Source of the DNA: Desulfurellaceae bacterium
Lineage (GTDB): Bacteria; Desulfobacterota; Binatia; Bin18
Length of the DNA stretch: 64,000 nt
NCBI GenBank assembly: GCA_021296095.1
Contig: JAGWBB010000004.1
Coordinates: 51,590-115,589 of the forward strand
Reading direction: 5' to 3'
The notes under the pieces are model-generated. The model did no database searches. It saw only the letters and a program-made list of their open reading frames with translations, and was not told where the DNA came from. Each line of letters opens with the position of its first letter. Position 1 is the stretch's first letter. Shown piece by piece: positions 55,062 through 62,152 of this stretch. Position numbers and translations under genes: made by a program.

Positions 55062-57083
55062 ATGTTACAGCTGACCGATCTCTCTCTGGCCTTTGGCGGC
55101 CAGAAACTCTTTCACAAGCTCAACTGGCAGCTCAACAGGGGTGACCGGGTCGGTCTGGTCGGTCCCAACGGCGCCGGCAAAACAAGCCTGTTCCGGCTGA
55201 TGATGGGTCAGCTCGAACCGGACACTGGGCGGGTTCAGCATGGCCGCGAAATCAGCCTCGGCTACCTCCCCCAGGAGGGTGCGCCGATTGGCGGACGCAG
55301 CCTGTTTGAAGAAGCCCGCTCGGCCCTGCCGGAGTTGGGCGCCATCCAGCGCGAGCTGGCCCGTCTGCACGCCGTCCTTGAGACCGAGGATCAAACCCAA
55401 ACGACCGACAGCCTGGCCCGCTACGGCCAGCTCCAGCACCGTTTTGAGGAGCTGGGCGGCTGGTCCGCCGATGCCCAGGTGGCCAAGGTGTTAAGCGGGC
55501 TGGGCTTCCACCAGGAACAGTTCGGCTGGCCAAGCGAGGTCTTCAGCGGCGGCTGGCAGATGCGCATCGCCCTGGCCAAACTGCTGCTCCAAGGCCCGGA
55601 TATCCTGCTGTTGGACGAGCCGACCAACCATCTGGACCTCGACTCCGTGCTGTGGCTCGAAGGCTATCTGTGCGGCTATGCGGGCAGCGTGATCATCGTC
55701 TCCCACGACCGCCGGTTTCTCGACCGGACTGTGACCCGCATCGCCGCCATCCACCGCCACAGCCTGAGCGACTATACCGGGAATTACTCGGCCTTCGAGC
55801 GTCAGTTTGCCCAGACCCTGGAGGCCGACCGCAAAGCCTATGAGGAGCAGCAGGCCGAGATCGAACGCATCACCCGTTTCATCAACACCTTCCGCTATAA
55901 CGCGCGCAAGGCCACCCAGGTCCAGAGCCGCGTCAAGCAGCTGGAGAAAATGGCACGCCTGCCCGCCCCCCAGACCCCTCCCAGCGGCGTCCGCTTCCAC
56001 TTTCCGCGTGCCCCGCGCAGCGGCCGGGTCGTACTGGAGTTGAAAGGGGTCGGCAAGCACTACGACAAGGTGGCTGCTCCGAACCATTCCAGCGAGAAGA
56101 GCGGCGCATTCGCCTCGCAAGTCCAGGTTTTCAACAATCTCGATCTGACCATTGAGCGTGGCGACCGGATTGCCCTGCTGGGCGTGAACGGGGCGGGCAA
56201 ATCCACCCTGAGCCGGCTGCTGGCCGGGACCGAAGCGCCGAGCTGCGGGCAACGTGTGCTGGGCTATCAGGTGGTGCTCGATTTTTATGCCCAGCAACAG
56301 ACGGACAAACTCACCACCGACCGCAGCGTGTACCAAGAGATCGCCAGCCGGGCGGCCTTCGATGTCGTGCCCCAGCTGCGGACTTTACTGGGGGCGTTTT
56401 TGTTTTCCGGTGAGGCGGTTGACAAACCGGTGACGGTGCTGAGCGGCGGCGAAAAGAGCCGGCTGGTCCTGGCCAAGATGCTGCTCCAGGCCTCAAACTT
56501 TCTGATCCTGGACGAGCCGACCAACCATCTGGATCTGCGGACCAAGGAGGTGCTGAAACAGGCCCTCCAACAGTTCAGCGGCACCTTTGTGCTGGTCTCG
56601 CACGACCGCGATTTTCTGGACGGTCTGGTGACCAAGGTGATAGAGCTGCAGGACGGCCGGCTGGTGAGCTACCCGGGCTCGTTTGAAGCCTTTGTGGCCC
56701 GCAAGGAACGCGAGGCGGGCGGGGAGGGGGAAAGTCAAAAGTCAAAAGGCCAAGGGCAAATGGCAAAGACGGGCGGCGCCGAGGAGGTACTCAGCGCCGT
56801 TCGCCAGGCCAAGCGCGGCAAGGCGCTCCAGGTTCGGCAGAAAGCCGCCCGCGCCCAGCGCTCCAGGCAGGAGCGGCGCATGGCGGAAACCGAACGGCGG
56901 ATCGCCGAGCTGGAGGAACAGCAGCGGGCGGTCGAGGCGCTGATGGCAGACCGCAGTGTCTACACCGCTCCTCAGCGGGCCAGGGAAATCGCGACCGAGT
57001 ACGACACGCTCAAACGGGAACTGGAAGAACACTACGCGAGCTGGAGTGAGCTGGCCGAGGAACTGGACGGCGAAACCGGCTGA
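55062..57083 (+). CDS. ABC-F family ATPase with repeat-derived linker insertion
   Basis: The 673-residue tandem ATPase has no membrane segment. Domain 1 has GPNGAGKTSLF, FSGGWQMR and LLLDEPTNHLDLDS. Domain 2 has GVNGAGKST, LSGGEKSRLVLAKM and LILDEPTNHLDLRT. The signature and arm resemble the YheS (EttA/Uup-related) group, acting on translating ribosomes. A low-complexity ESQKSKGQGQMAKT segment (about residues 557-570) is encoded by the CAAAAGGC repeat and lies between the second ATPase domain and the C-terminal coiled coil (QKAARAQRSRQERRMAETER). The reading frame is kept. Confidence 0.92.
   Translation: MLQLTDLSLAFGGQKLFHKLNWQLNRGDRVGLVGPNGAGKTSLFRLMMGQLEPDTGRVQHGREISLGYLPQEGAPIGGRSLFEEARSALPELGAIQRELARLHAVLETEDQTQTTDSLARYGQLQHRFEELGGWSADAQVAKVLSGLGFHQEQFGWPSEVFSGGWQMRIALAKLLLQGPDILLLDEPTNHLDLDSVLWLEGYLCGYAGSVIIVSHDRRFLDRTVTRIAAIHRHSLSDYTGNYSAFERQFAQTLEADRKAYEEQQAEIERITRFINTFRYNARKATQVQSRVKQLEKMARLPAPQTPPSGVRFHFPRAPRSGRVVLELKGVGKHYDKVAAPNHSSEKSGAFASQVQVFNNLDLTIERGDRIALLGVNGAGKSTLSRLLAGTEAPSCGQRVLGYQVVLDFYAQQQTDKLTTDRSVYQEIASRAAFDVVPQLRTLLGAFLFSGEAVDKPVTVLSGGEKSRLVLAKMLLQASNFLILDEPTNHLDLRTKEVLKQALQQFSGTFVLVSHDRDFLDGLVTKVIELQDGRLVSYPGSFEAFVARKEREAGGEGESQKSKGQGQMAKTGGAEEVLSAVRQAKRGKALQVRQKAARAQRSRQERRMAETERRIAELEEQQRAVEALMADRSVYTAPQRAREIATEYDTLKRELEEHYASWSELAEELDGETG
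56727..56770 (+). repeat. CAAAAGGC-type interspersed repeat inside the ABC-F gene
   Basis: The sequence reads AAAGTCAAAAGTCAAAAGGC, then CAAGGGCAAATGGCAAAGAC. It is in-frame within the ABC-F gene and has an A-rich composition unlike the flanking codons. It is the same family as the copies at 15501 and 19945. Confidence 0.65.
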
Positions 57084-57096
57084 AAGGACACACGAG

Positions 57097-58080
57097 ATGC
57101 GCATAGGATTGGGGCTGCCGCCGCTGGGCATGGCGATGGACTTGTGCTCCGAGATCGTCCGGCGGGCGGAATCGGCCGGGTTTGACAGCGTATGGGTCGG
57201 CGAAGCCTGGGGCACCGAAACCTGTACCATGGTCGGGGCGCTGCTGGCCCGCAGCCAGCGCATTCACATCGGCACCGGCATTGTCTCGCTCTACCTCCGC
57301 CCGCCGACCCTGACCGCCATGCAGGCCGCCACCCTCGACCTGATCGCGCCGGGTCGAGCCCGGCTCGGCCTGGGGGTCAGCACCCGCAACATCAATACCT
57401 TCCACGGTCTGGACTGGGATTTTCCGCTGGCCCGGACGCGCGAGTACGTGAGCCTGCTGCGCCGGCTGCTGGCCGGAGAACGCGTCAGCCACGAGGGCCG
57501 CTTTTACCGGCCCCAAGGCTTTCAGCTGAGCGTCCCGGCGCCGCGCCAGATGCCGATTTATCTGGCGGCGGTCAATCCCAAGATGCTCCAGCTAGCCGGA
57601 GAGATTGCCGACGGCGTGCAGCTGGCCTGGCTGCCGGCCCGCCAGGTGCCGCACTCGCTGGCGGAAATCGCCAAGGGCGCCCAGCGCGCCGGACGGCGTG
57701 TGGAAGACCTCGATATCGGCTGTTACATCCATACCATGGTGACCGACGACCGGCAGCGGACGCTTGAGCAGCTGCGGCGCATTCTGGTCGGCTACTGCCA
57801 GGCCAACACCTATATTCAGGGCTTTCGGCGTTTTGGCTACGGCGAGATTCTCGACCAGGTCCACGCCTACTGGCGGGCCGGAGACCGGGCCCAGGCCCAG
57901 GCCGCCATCCCTGACGAGATGGTGGAAGACCTGTACATCTTTGGTACGGCCGAGGAGTGTCACGCCCGGCTTGAGACCTTCACCCGGGCCGGGCTGAACC
58001 TGGCCGTGGTTGCCGCCCCGCCGACCAGCCGGCTCACCCCGGACGACCTGCGCACCCTGGTCGACGCGTTTGCCCAGTGA
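57097..58080 (+). CDS. LLM-class flavin/F420-dependent oxidoreductase
   Basis: The 327-residue luciferase-like barrel has MRIGLGLPPLGM, AESAGFDSVWVGEAWGTETC, IHIGTGIVSLYLRPPTLTAM, RARLGLGVSTRNINTFHGLD and LAAVNPKMLQLAGEIADGVQ. The sequence resembles F420-dependent methylene-tetrahydromethanopterin reductase-like proteins. The substrate is unknown. It is between the ABC-F gene and the rhodanese-cyclase gene on the same strand. Confidence 0.9.
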   Translation: MRIGLGLPPLGMAMDLCSEIVRRAESAGFDSVWVGEAWGTETCTMVGALLARSQRIHIGTGIVSLYLRPPTLTAMQAATLDLIAPGRARLGLGVSTRNINTFHGLDWDFPLARTREYVSLLRRLLAGERVSHEGRFYRPQGFQLSVPAPRQMPIYLAAVNPKMLQLAGEIADGVQLAWLPARQVPHSLAEIAKGAQRAGRRVEDLDIGCYIHTMVTDDRQRTLEQLRRILVGYCQANTYIQGFRRFGYGEILDQVHAYWRAGDRAQAQAAIPDEMVEDLYIFGTAEECHARLETFTRAGLNLAVVAAPPTSRLTPDDLRTLVDAFAQ

Positions 58081-58137
58081 GTGCTTGCCACAGCCCCGCG
58101 AAGCGATCAGACTGGGCTCTGACACGGAGGAAGAGCG

Positions 58138-59151
58138 ATGGCCAGTCAAGCCAACCCAGCGGAGGTCTTACGGATCTGCCCCCAGGCGCTGCACGCCCGT
58201 ATGACCGACGGAGAAGCGGTCGTTCCAATTGACGTGCGGACCACCGACGCCCGCCTGTTCCTGCCCGTCCAGCTGCCGAACACGCGCTGGCTGCCCATCG
58301 CCGAGATCGTGCAACAGGCGCACACCTTGCCCCGGGAGATTCTGCTGGCGCTGTATTGAACCTGACCCGAGGATGCGAGCAGCGCCCGGGCGGCGCTATG
58401 GTTACAAGCCGAAGGGTTTCAGTCGGTTGTCGTTCTGGCCGGCGGTCTCACCGCCTGGCAGGCGGCCGGCTACCCGACCGTCTCGCTGGATCAGGCGCAG
58501 TCCCCGGCCCCGCATGCCGAACCCTCGCCCGCAGTCCGGACGCCGGGCCACGCCCATACGTTTTTGCCCGGTCTGGCCCAGAGCTATATGTCGCAGGACA
58601 GCGCGCCGATCAAAAAAGAACTCACCGTGGTCTTTGTTGACATTGCCAACTCGACCTCCACCATTGTCAACCAGTCGCCCGAGCGTGCCTTGGACCTGGT
58701 CCAGGGCTTCATGGCCATGGTGACCGAAATCGCCCTGGAAAATTGCGGCGACGTCAAAGACTACGAGGGCGACGGCGCTCTGCTGTATTTTGAGTCGGTG
58801 ACCGAAGCCGTGCGCGCCGCCCTGGCCATCCGCACAGCCCTGGCCGACAGCCGGTCCGAGAACGGCCAACCCGGCCTGCAAGCCCGCATCAGCCTCAACC
58901 TGGGCGATATCATCATCGGCGTGATCGGGGTGGCCATGCGTCGCTCGGTGGCCCTGATCGGCCCGAGCATCAATCTGGCCTCGCGGCTGCTCAAGCACGT
59001 CCCGCCCGGCGGGATCATCGCTACCCAGGCCGCGCTGGAGCGGCTGAGCCGCGAAACGCCGGCCCTGGCCGAGCGGTTTCAGCTCCTGGACCAGCGCCTG
59101 GAACTCAAAGGTTTTGAGAACGAGTATGTCAGCACCTTTCATATTCCCTAG
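58138..59151 (+). CDS. Probable selenoprotein: rhodanese domain with two in-frame UGA codons fused to a class III nucleotide cyclase
   Basis: GGAGGAAG precedes the ATG. The frame runs 73 codons, meets UGA (74, 58357-58359), Thr, and UGA (76, 58363-58365). It then stays open for 261 codons to 59151. Around the UGAs it reads LLALY-UGA-T-UGA-PEDASSARAALWLQ. Rhodanese relatives have YCxCPxExxSAR here, so both UGAs replace the two Cys. The rhodanese domain (about 20-130) continues with VVVLAGGLTAWQAAGYP. A Pro-rich linker joins it to a cyclase (about 161-337): FVDIANST (Asp168), YEGDGALLYF (Asp212) and LIGPSINLASRLL. A hairpin 15 bases after the second UGA could be a SECIS. I infer selenocysteine at both sites. 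The alternative is two coincident nonsense mutations. Confidence 0.75.
58381..58397 (+). promoter_or_regulatory. Candidate bacterial SECIS hairpin
   Basis: AGCGCC (58381-58386) and GGCGCT (58392-58397) form a perfect six-base-pair stem around the five-base loop CGGGC. The loop lies 22 bases after the second UGA and 28 after the first. Bacterial SECIS elements need an apical stem-loop at about that distance with a G in the first two loop positions; here it is the second. It overlaps codons of the conserved ASSARAAL segment. Confidence 0.55.
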
Positions 59152-59163
59152 AGGAGCAGCCCT

Positions 59164-59997
59164 ATGAGCACCCGTGTTGGTTTTATTGGTCTGGGCAATA
59201 TCGGCAAACCCATGGCCCTCAACGTCGCCAAGGCCGGCTTTGACCTGATGGTCTACGACCTGCGCGAAGAACCGCTGGCCGAGCTGGCTGCGGCCGGGGC
59301 CAAGACGGCCCGCTCGGCCCACGAGATCGGCGCCCACGGCGACATCATCGAACTCGTTGTGGTCGATGACGCCCAGGTCGAAGCCGTGACCCTGGAAGAG
59401 GGCGGCGTGCTGAGCGGCGCCCAGCCCGGCAGTGTGATCGCCGTCCACAGCACCGTCCATCCCCGCACCATCCGCAAACTGGCCGAGCTGGCCGGGGAAC
59501 GCGGGGTGAGCGTGATTGACGCCGAGGTCAGCGGTGGCGAGCGCGGCGCCCAGGCCCAGACCCTGTGCTACATGGTCGGCGGCGACGCGGCCGCGTTTGA
59601 AAAATGTCGGCCCGTGTTCGAGACCTCGGGAGCCAACATTTTCCATCTGGGCGAGCTGGGCATGGGCGCGATGGCCAAGCTGGCCCACAACCTGATCGTC
59701 TACGTCAACATGCTGTCGGCCTCCGAGGGCATGCGGCTGGCCGAAACCGCCGGGCTGGACCTCAACGCCTTCCAAGAAGTGGTCAAGGCAGGCGCCGGGC
59801 AGAGCCGGGTGGCCGGCAACTGGCTGGCCCAGCGCAACTTCAAAGACACCTATACCAGCGGCCCGGACGCCCTGGTGCAGCTGATGCACAAAGACCTGCG
59901 GCTGGCCCTGGAGCTGGGCCACGATGTGGGCGTCAGCCTGCCCGGCGCGGCCCTGGCCCAGCAGCTGATCGAACGCTTCCTGGGCATCAAGGAGTAG
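59164..59997 (+). CDS. 3-hydroxyisobutyrate dehydrogenase-family NAD(P) oxidoreductase
   Basis: The 277-residue beta-hydroxyacid dehydrogenase has VGFIGLGNIGKPMALNVAKA (cofactor), DAEVSGGERGAQ (substrate), and the catalytic Lys in GAMAKLAHNLIVY. KDLRLALELGHDVGVSLP closes the helical domain. The family oxidises 3-hydroxyisobutyrate, tartronate semialdehyde or similar. GAGGAGC precedes the ATG, and it lies 12 bases after the rhodanese-cyclase gene, so the two are probably co-transcribed. Confidence 0.9.
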   Translation: MSTRVGFIGLGNIGKPMALNVAKAGFDLMVYDLREEPLAELAAAGAKTARSAHEIGAHGDIIELVVVDDAQVEAVTLEEGGVLSGAQPGSVIAVHSTVHPRTIRKLAELAGERGVSVIDAEVSGGERGAQAQTLCYMVGGDAAAFEKCRPVFETSGANIFHLGELGMGAMAKLAHNLIVYVNMLSASEGMRLAETAGLDLNAFQEVVKAGAGQSRVAGNWLAQRNFKDTYTSGPDALVQLMHKDLRLALELGHDVGVSLPGAALAQQLIERFLGIKE

Positions 59998-60029
59998 CCG
60001 GGTAACCAGGTGTCGCGGGGGAGCTGAGC

Positions 60030-60380
60030 ATGGGATCAATCAGGATCGTTTATGACACACAGGGGGATATCCTCGACGTAGATTTCCGGCTCACCGGCAA
60101 AAGGCCCCAGAGAGGCATTGAATTGCATGACAACATCACCCTCTGGACCGACACCGCCCAGACAACCCCCATACGCCTCATGTTGCTTTCGTATTCCCGA
60201 TTGCTGGAACAATCTGGGCTCTGTCTGGACAAGCTCAAACAGCTTCCTGCTCGACAACGAGTCAAGGTCGTGAAGCTCCTGACACACGAGCCGCTCAAAC
60301 GTCTCCTGACATGCCTCAACGAGGAAGAGTGTCGTTTTCAGGTCATCGAACCAAAAGTGAAGGAGCTTGCCGCGGCATAG
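60030..60380 (+). CDS. DUF2283-like protein
   Basis: The 116-residue protein opens with a DUF2283-like strand pair (IRIVYDTQGDILDVDFRLTG, then RGIELHDNITLW). A C-terminal helical part (LDKLKQLPARQRVKVVKLLT) carries two Cys-containing segments. The function is unknown; DUF2283 proteins are often near toxin-like or mobile genes. GGGGAGC precedes the ATG. Base composition is slightly more A+T-rich than its neighbours. Confidence 0.6.
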   Translation: MGSIRIVYDTQGDILDVDFRLTGKRPQRGIELHDNITLWTDTAQTTPIRLMLLSYSRLLEQSGLCLDKLKQLPARQRVKVVKLLTHEPLKRLLTCLNEEECRFQVIEPKVKELAAA

Positions 60381-60620
60381 ACGGTGCGGCATGAAAGCCT
60401 CTTTCAGGACGGCTTGCAAGAGATGAGCTGCGGAGCTCCGTGGGATTGCGTAATCTCGGATTCCGATGCTTGGCAGGTCGCCAGCAGCACCTCGACTCGC
60501 CATGACGAAGGCTCGCTCGGAGAGGAGTGGGCTTTTTGAGCAGTTCGTCCTTCGTCATACGGACGCGGGATACCCAGCATCGACATCCTCGCCCCGAATC
60601 TAAGGGAGCAAACTTCTTCT

Positions 60621-61496
60621 TCATTCGGCCTCTTCGAAGGCGTCCGTCAGCCAGGCTTGCAGGCGATTCCAGCCGTCCGTGGCCTGGTCTTTGCGGTAGC
60701 TGGGCCGGTAGTCGGCGTGAAAGCCGTGCGGCGTGTCGGGATAGACAATAATCTGTGACTGATTGGCCGGCGCGTCTGCCGCTTGCAGCGCCGCCCGCAT
60801 GCGTTCCACCCCCTCAAGCGGGATACCGCTGTCGGCGCCGCCGTACAGACCGAGAACCGGCGCGTGCAGACCGGCCGCAAGGTCAATCGGCTGCTGCGGG
60901 CTCAGCTCGGTGGCGTCTCCGACCACCCGTCCGTACCAGGCGATACCGGCCTTGAGCTGCGGATTATGGGCCGCGTAGAGCCACACGATACGCCCGCCCC
61001 AGCAGAAGCCGGTCACCGCCGCCCGGTCGGCCCGGCCCTTGCCGGACTGCTCGGCCCAGCCCAGCGTGGCGTCCAAATCCTGCATGACCTGGGCGTCCGG
61101 CACCTGACGGACGATGGTCAGAATCTGCCCGATATCCGTCAACTGCGAGACATCGCCCTGACGGGCGTACAGTTCGGGCGCAACGGCCAGATAGCCCAGC
61201 TTGGCCAGCCGCCGGCACACATCCTTGATGTGTTCATGCACGCCAAAGATTTCCTGCACGACGAGCACGACCGGCAAGCCGCTTCCCTCCGCGGGAGAAG
61301 ACCAGTAGGCCGGGATGGCTCCGTCGGCAACCGGGATGTTCACCTCACCGGCCGCCAGACCGTCCAGGCCGGTCGTGATCGTCTGGGCTGAAACGGGCCG
61401 CACGGCCAGGGCAAAGCCGGTCGCCAGGCTGCCGACCAGAAAACGACGCCGCGTCACATGCGGCTGAGAGAAAAAGTTCGTTCTTTCGTCAGGCAT
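60621..61496 (-). CDS. Dienelactone hydrolase-family protein with Tat signal
   Basis: The 291-residue protein starts with a twin-arginine signal: [17 protein letters not shown] (16-32), ending VSAQ. It is therefore probably exported folded. The dienelactone hydrolase domain has [20 protein letters not shown], the nucleophile in GFCWGG, the Asp in YGGADSG and the His in PHGFHADY. The family opens lactones in chlorocatechol-type degradation, but periplasmic members are of unknown substrate. GGAGGATG precedes the ATG, and the usual hydrolase triad is complete. Confidence 0.9.
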   Translation of the reverse strand: MPDERTNFFSQPHVTRRRFLVGSLATGFALAVRPVSAQTITTGLDGLAAGEVNIPVADGAIPAYWSSPAEGSGLPVVLVVQEIFGVHEHIKDVCRRLAKLGYLAVAPELYARQGDVSQLTDIGQILTIVRQVPDAQVMQDLDATLGWAEQSGKGRADRAAVTGFCWGGRIVWLYAAHNPQLKAGIAWYGRVVGDATELSPQQPIDLAAGLHAPVLGLYGGADSGIPLEGVERMRAALQAADAPANQSQIIVYPDTPHGFHADYRPSYRKDQATDGWNRLQAWLTDAFEEAE

Positions 61497-61579
61497 GACA
61501 TCCTCCGTTTGCGTTGTGCCCCGCACACATAGCCTTGCCCGACGCACGATGATAGAGCCGCACGCAAGGAGGGTAGACT

Positions 61580-62041
61580 ATGTCTCGTCCATTCTCAGGC
61601 GGCTGTGCCTGCGCGGCAATTCGCTACGAGTGCCGGGCCGAGCCCGTTTTTTCCTGGCAGTGCCACTGCCGGGACTGCCAGCGGGCCAGCGGCGGCATGC
61701 TGTGCCCGGTCATGTACGTGCCCAAGACGGCGCTGACGATTTCGGGCCGGGCCACATATTACGAGGTCAAGGCCGACAGCGGCAACGCCGTCCGTCGGGG
61801 CTTCTGTGCCGAGTGCGGCTGCCCGGTCTTTATCGACGCCGAGCTTGTGCCGGAGCTGATGGGCGTGTGGGCCGCCAGCCTGGACGATCCCAACCGCTTC
61901 GCGCCCCAGGTCGAGGTGTGGACGGCCAGCGCTCCGACCTGGACGTGCATGCAGCCGGATTTACCGAAATATGAGCGGGCGCCAACCGAGGAGCAGATGC
62001 GGCATATTCTGGCACCGCAGGCCGAGGGGGAGACAGGATAA
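61580..62041 (+). CDS. GFA-family (CENP-V/glutathione-dependent formaldehyde-activating) zinc protein
   Basis: The 153-residue protein has the GFA zinc sites: GGCACAAIRYEC, QCHCRDCQRASGG and GFCAECGCPVF. The family includes S-hydroxymethylglutathione synthase, but many members are of unknown role. AAGGAGGG precedes the ATG. It is followed by a palindromic element. Confidence 0.9.
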   Translation: MSRPFSGGCACAAIRYECRAEPVFSWQCHCRDCQRASGGMLCPVMYVPKTALTISGRATYYEVKADSGNAVRRGFCAECGCPVFIDAELVPELMGVWAASLDDPNRFAPQVEVWTASAPTWTCMQPDLPKYERAPTEEQMRHILAPQAEGETG

Positions 62042-62054
62042 GGCTCATGAGATA

Positions 62055-62149
62055 ACCCACCCCCCGGCTTCGCCGGACCCCTCCAAGGAGGGGAGAACCG
62101 CTGCCCCCATCCCCTCCTTGGAGGGGTGGCCCGAAGGGCCGGGGTGGGT
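62055..62149. repeat. Large nested palindromic element
   Basis: Outer arms ACCCACCCC (62055-62063) and GGGGTGGGT (62141-62149) enclose two near-identical 16-base palindromes, CCCCTCCAAGGAGGGG (62078-62093) and CCCCTCCTTGGAGGGG (62111-62126). Elements of this form are widespread and often interpreted as MITE-like. It lies between the GFA gene and hyuA, which converge, and can act as a strong two-way terminator. Confidence 0.75.
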
Positions 62150-62152
62150 GCC

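Noticed and set aside
58564-59151. Separate start for the cyclase after the UGAs
   Set aside because: The frame is continuous with the rhodanese domain, and rhodanese residues downstream of the UGAs are conserved, so a single fused product is preferred.
60502-60558. Inverted repeat ATGACGAAGG / CCTTCGTCAT in the gap before the dienelactone hydrolase
   Set aside because: Arms are only ten bases with a 37-base spacer, and no transposase remnant is near. It could be chance or a weak hairpin.
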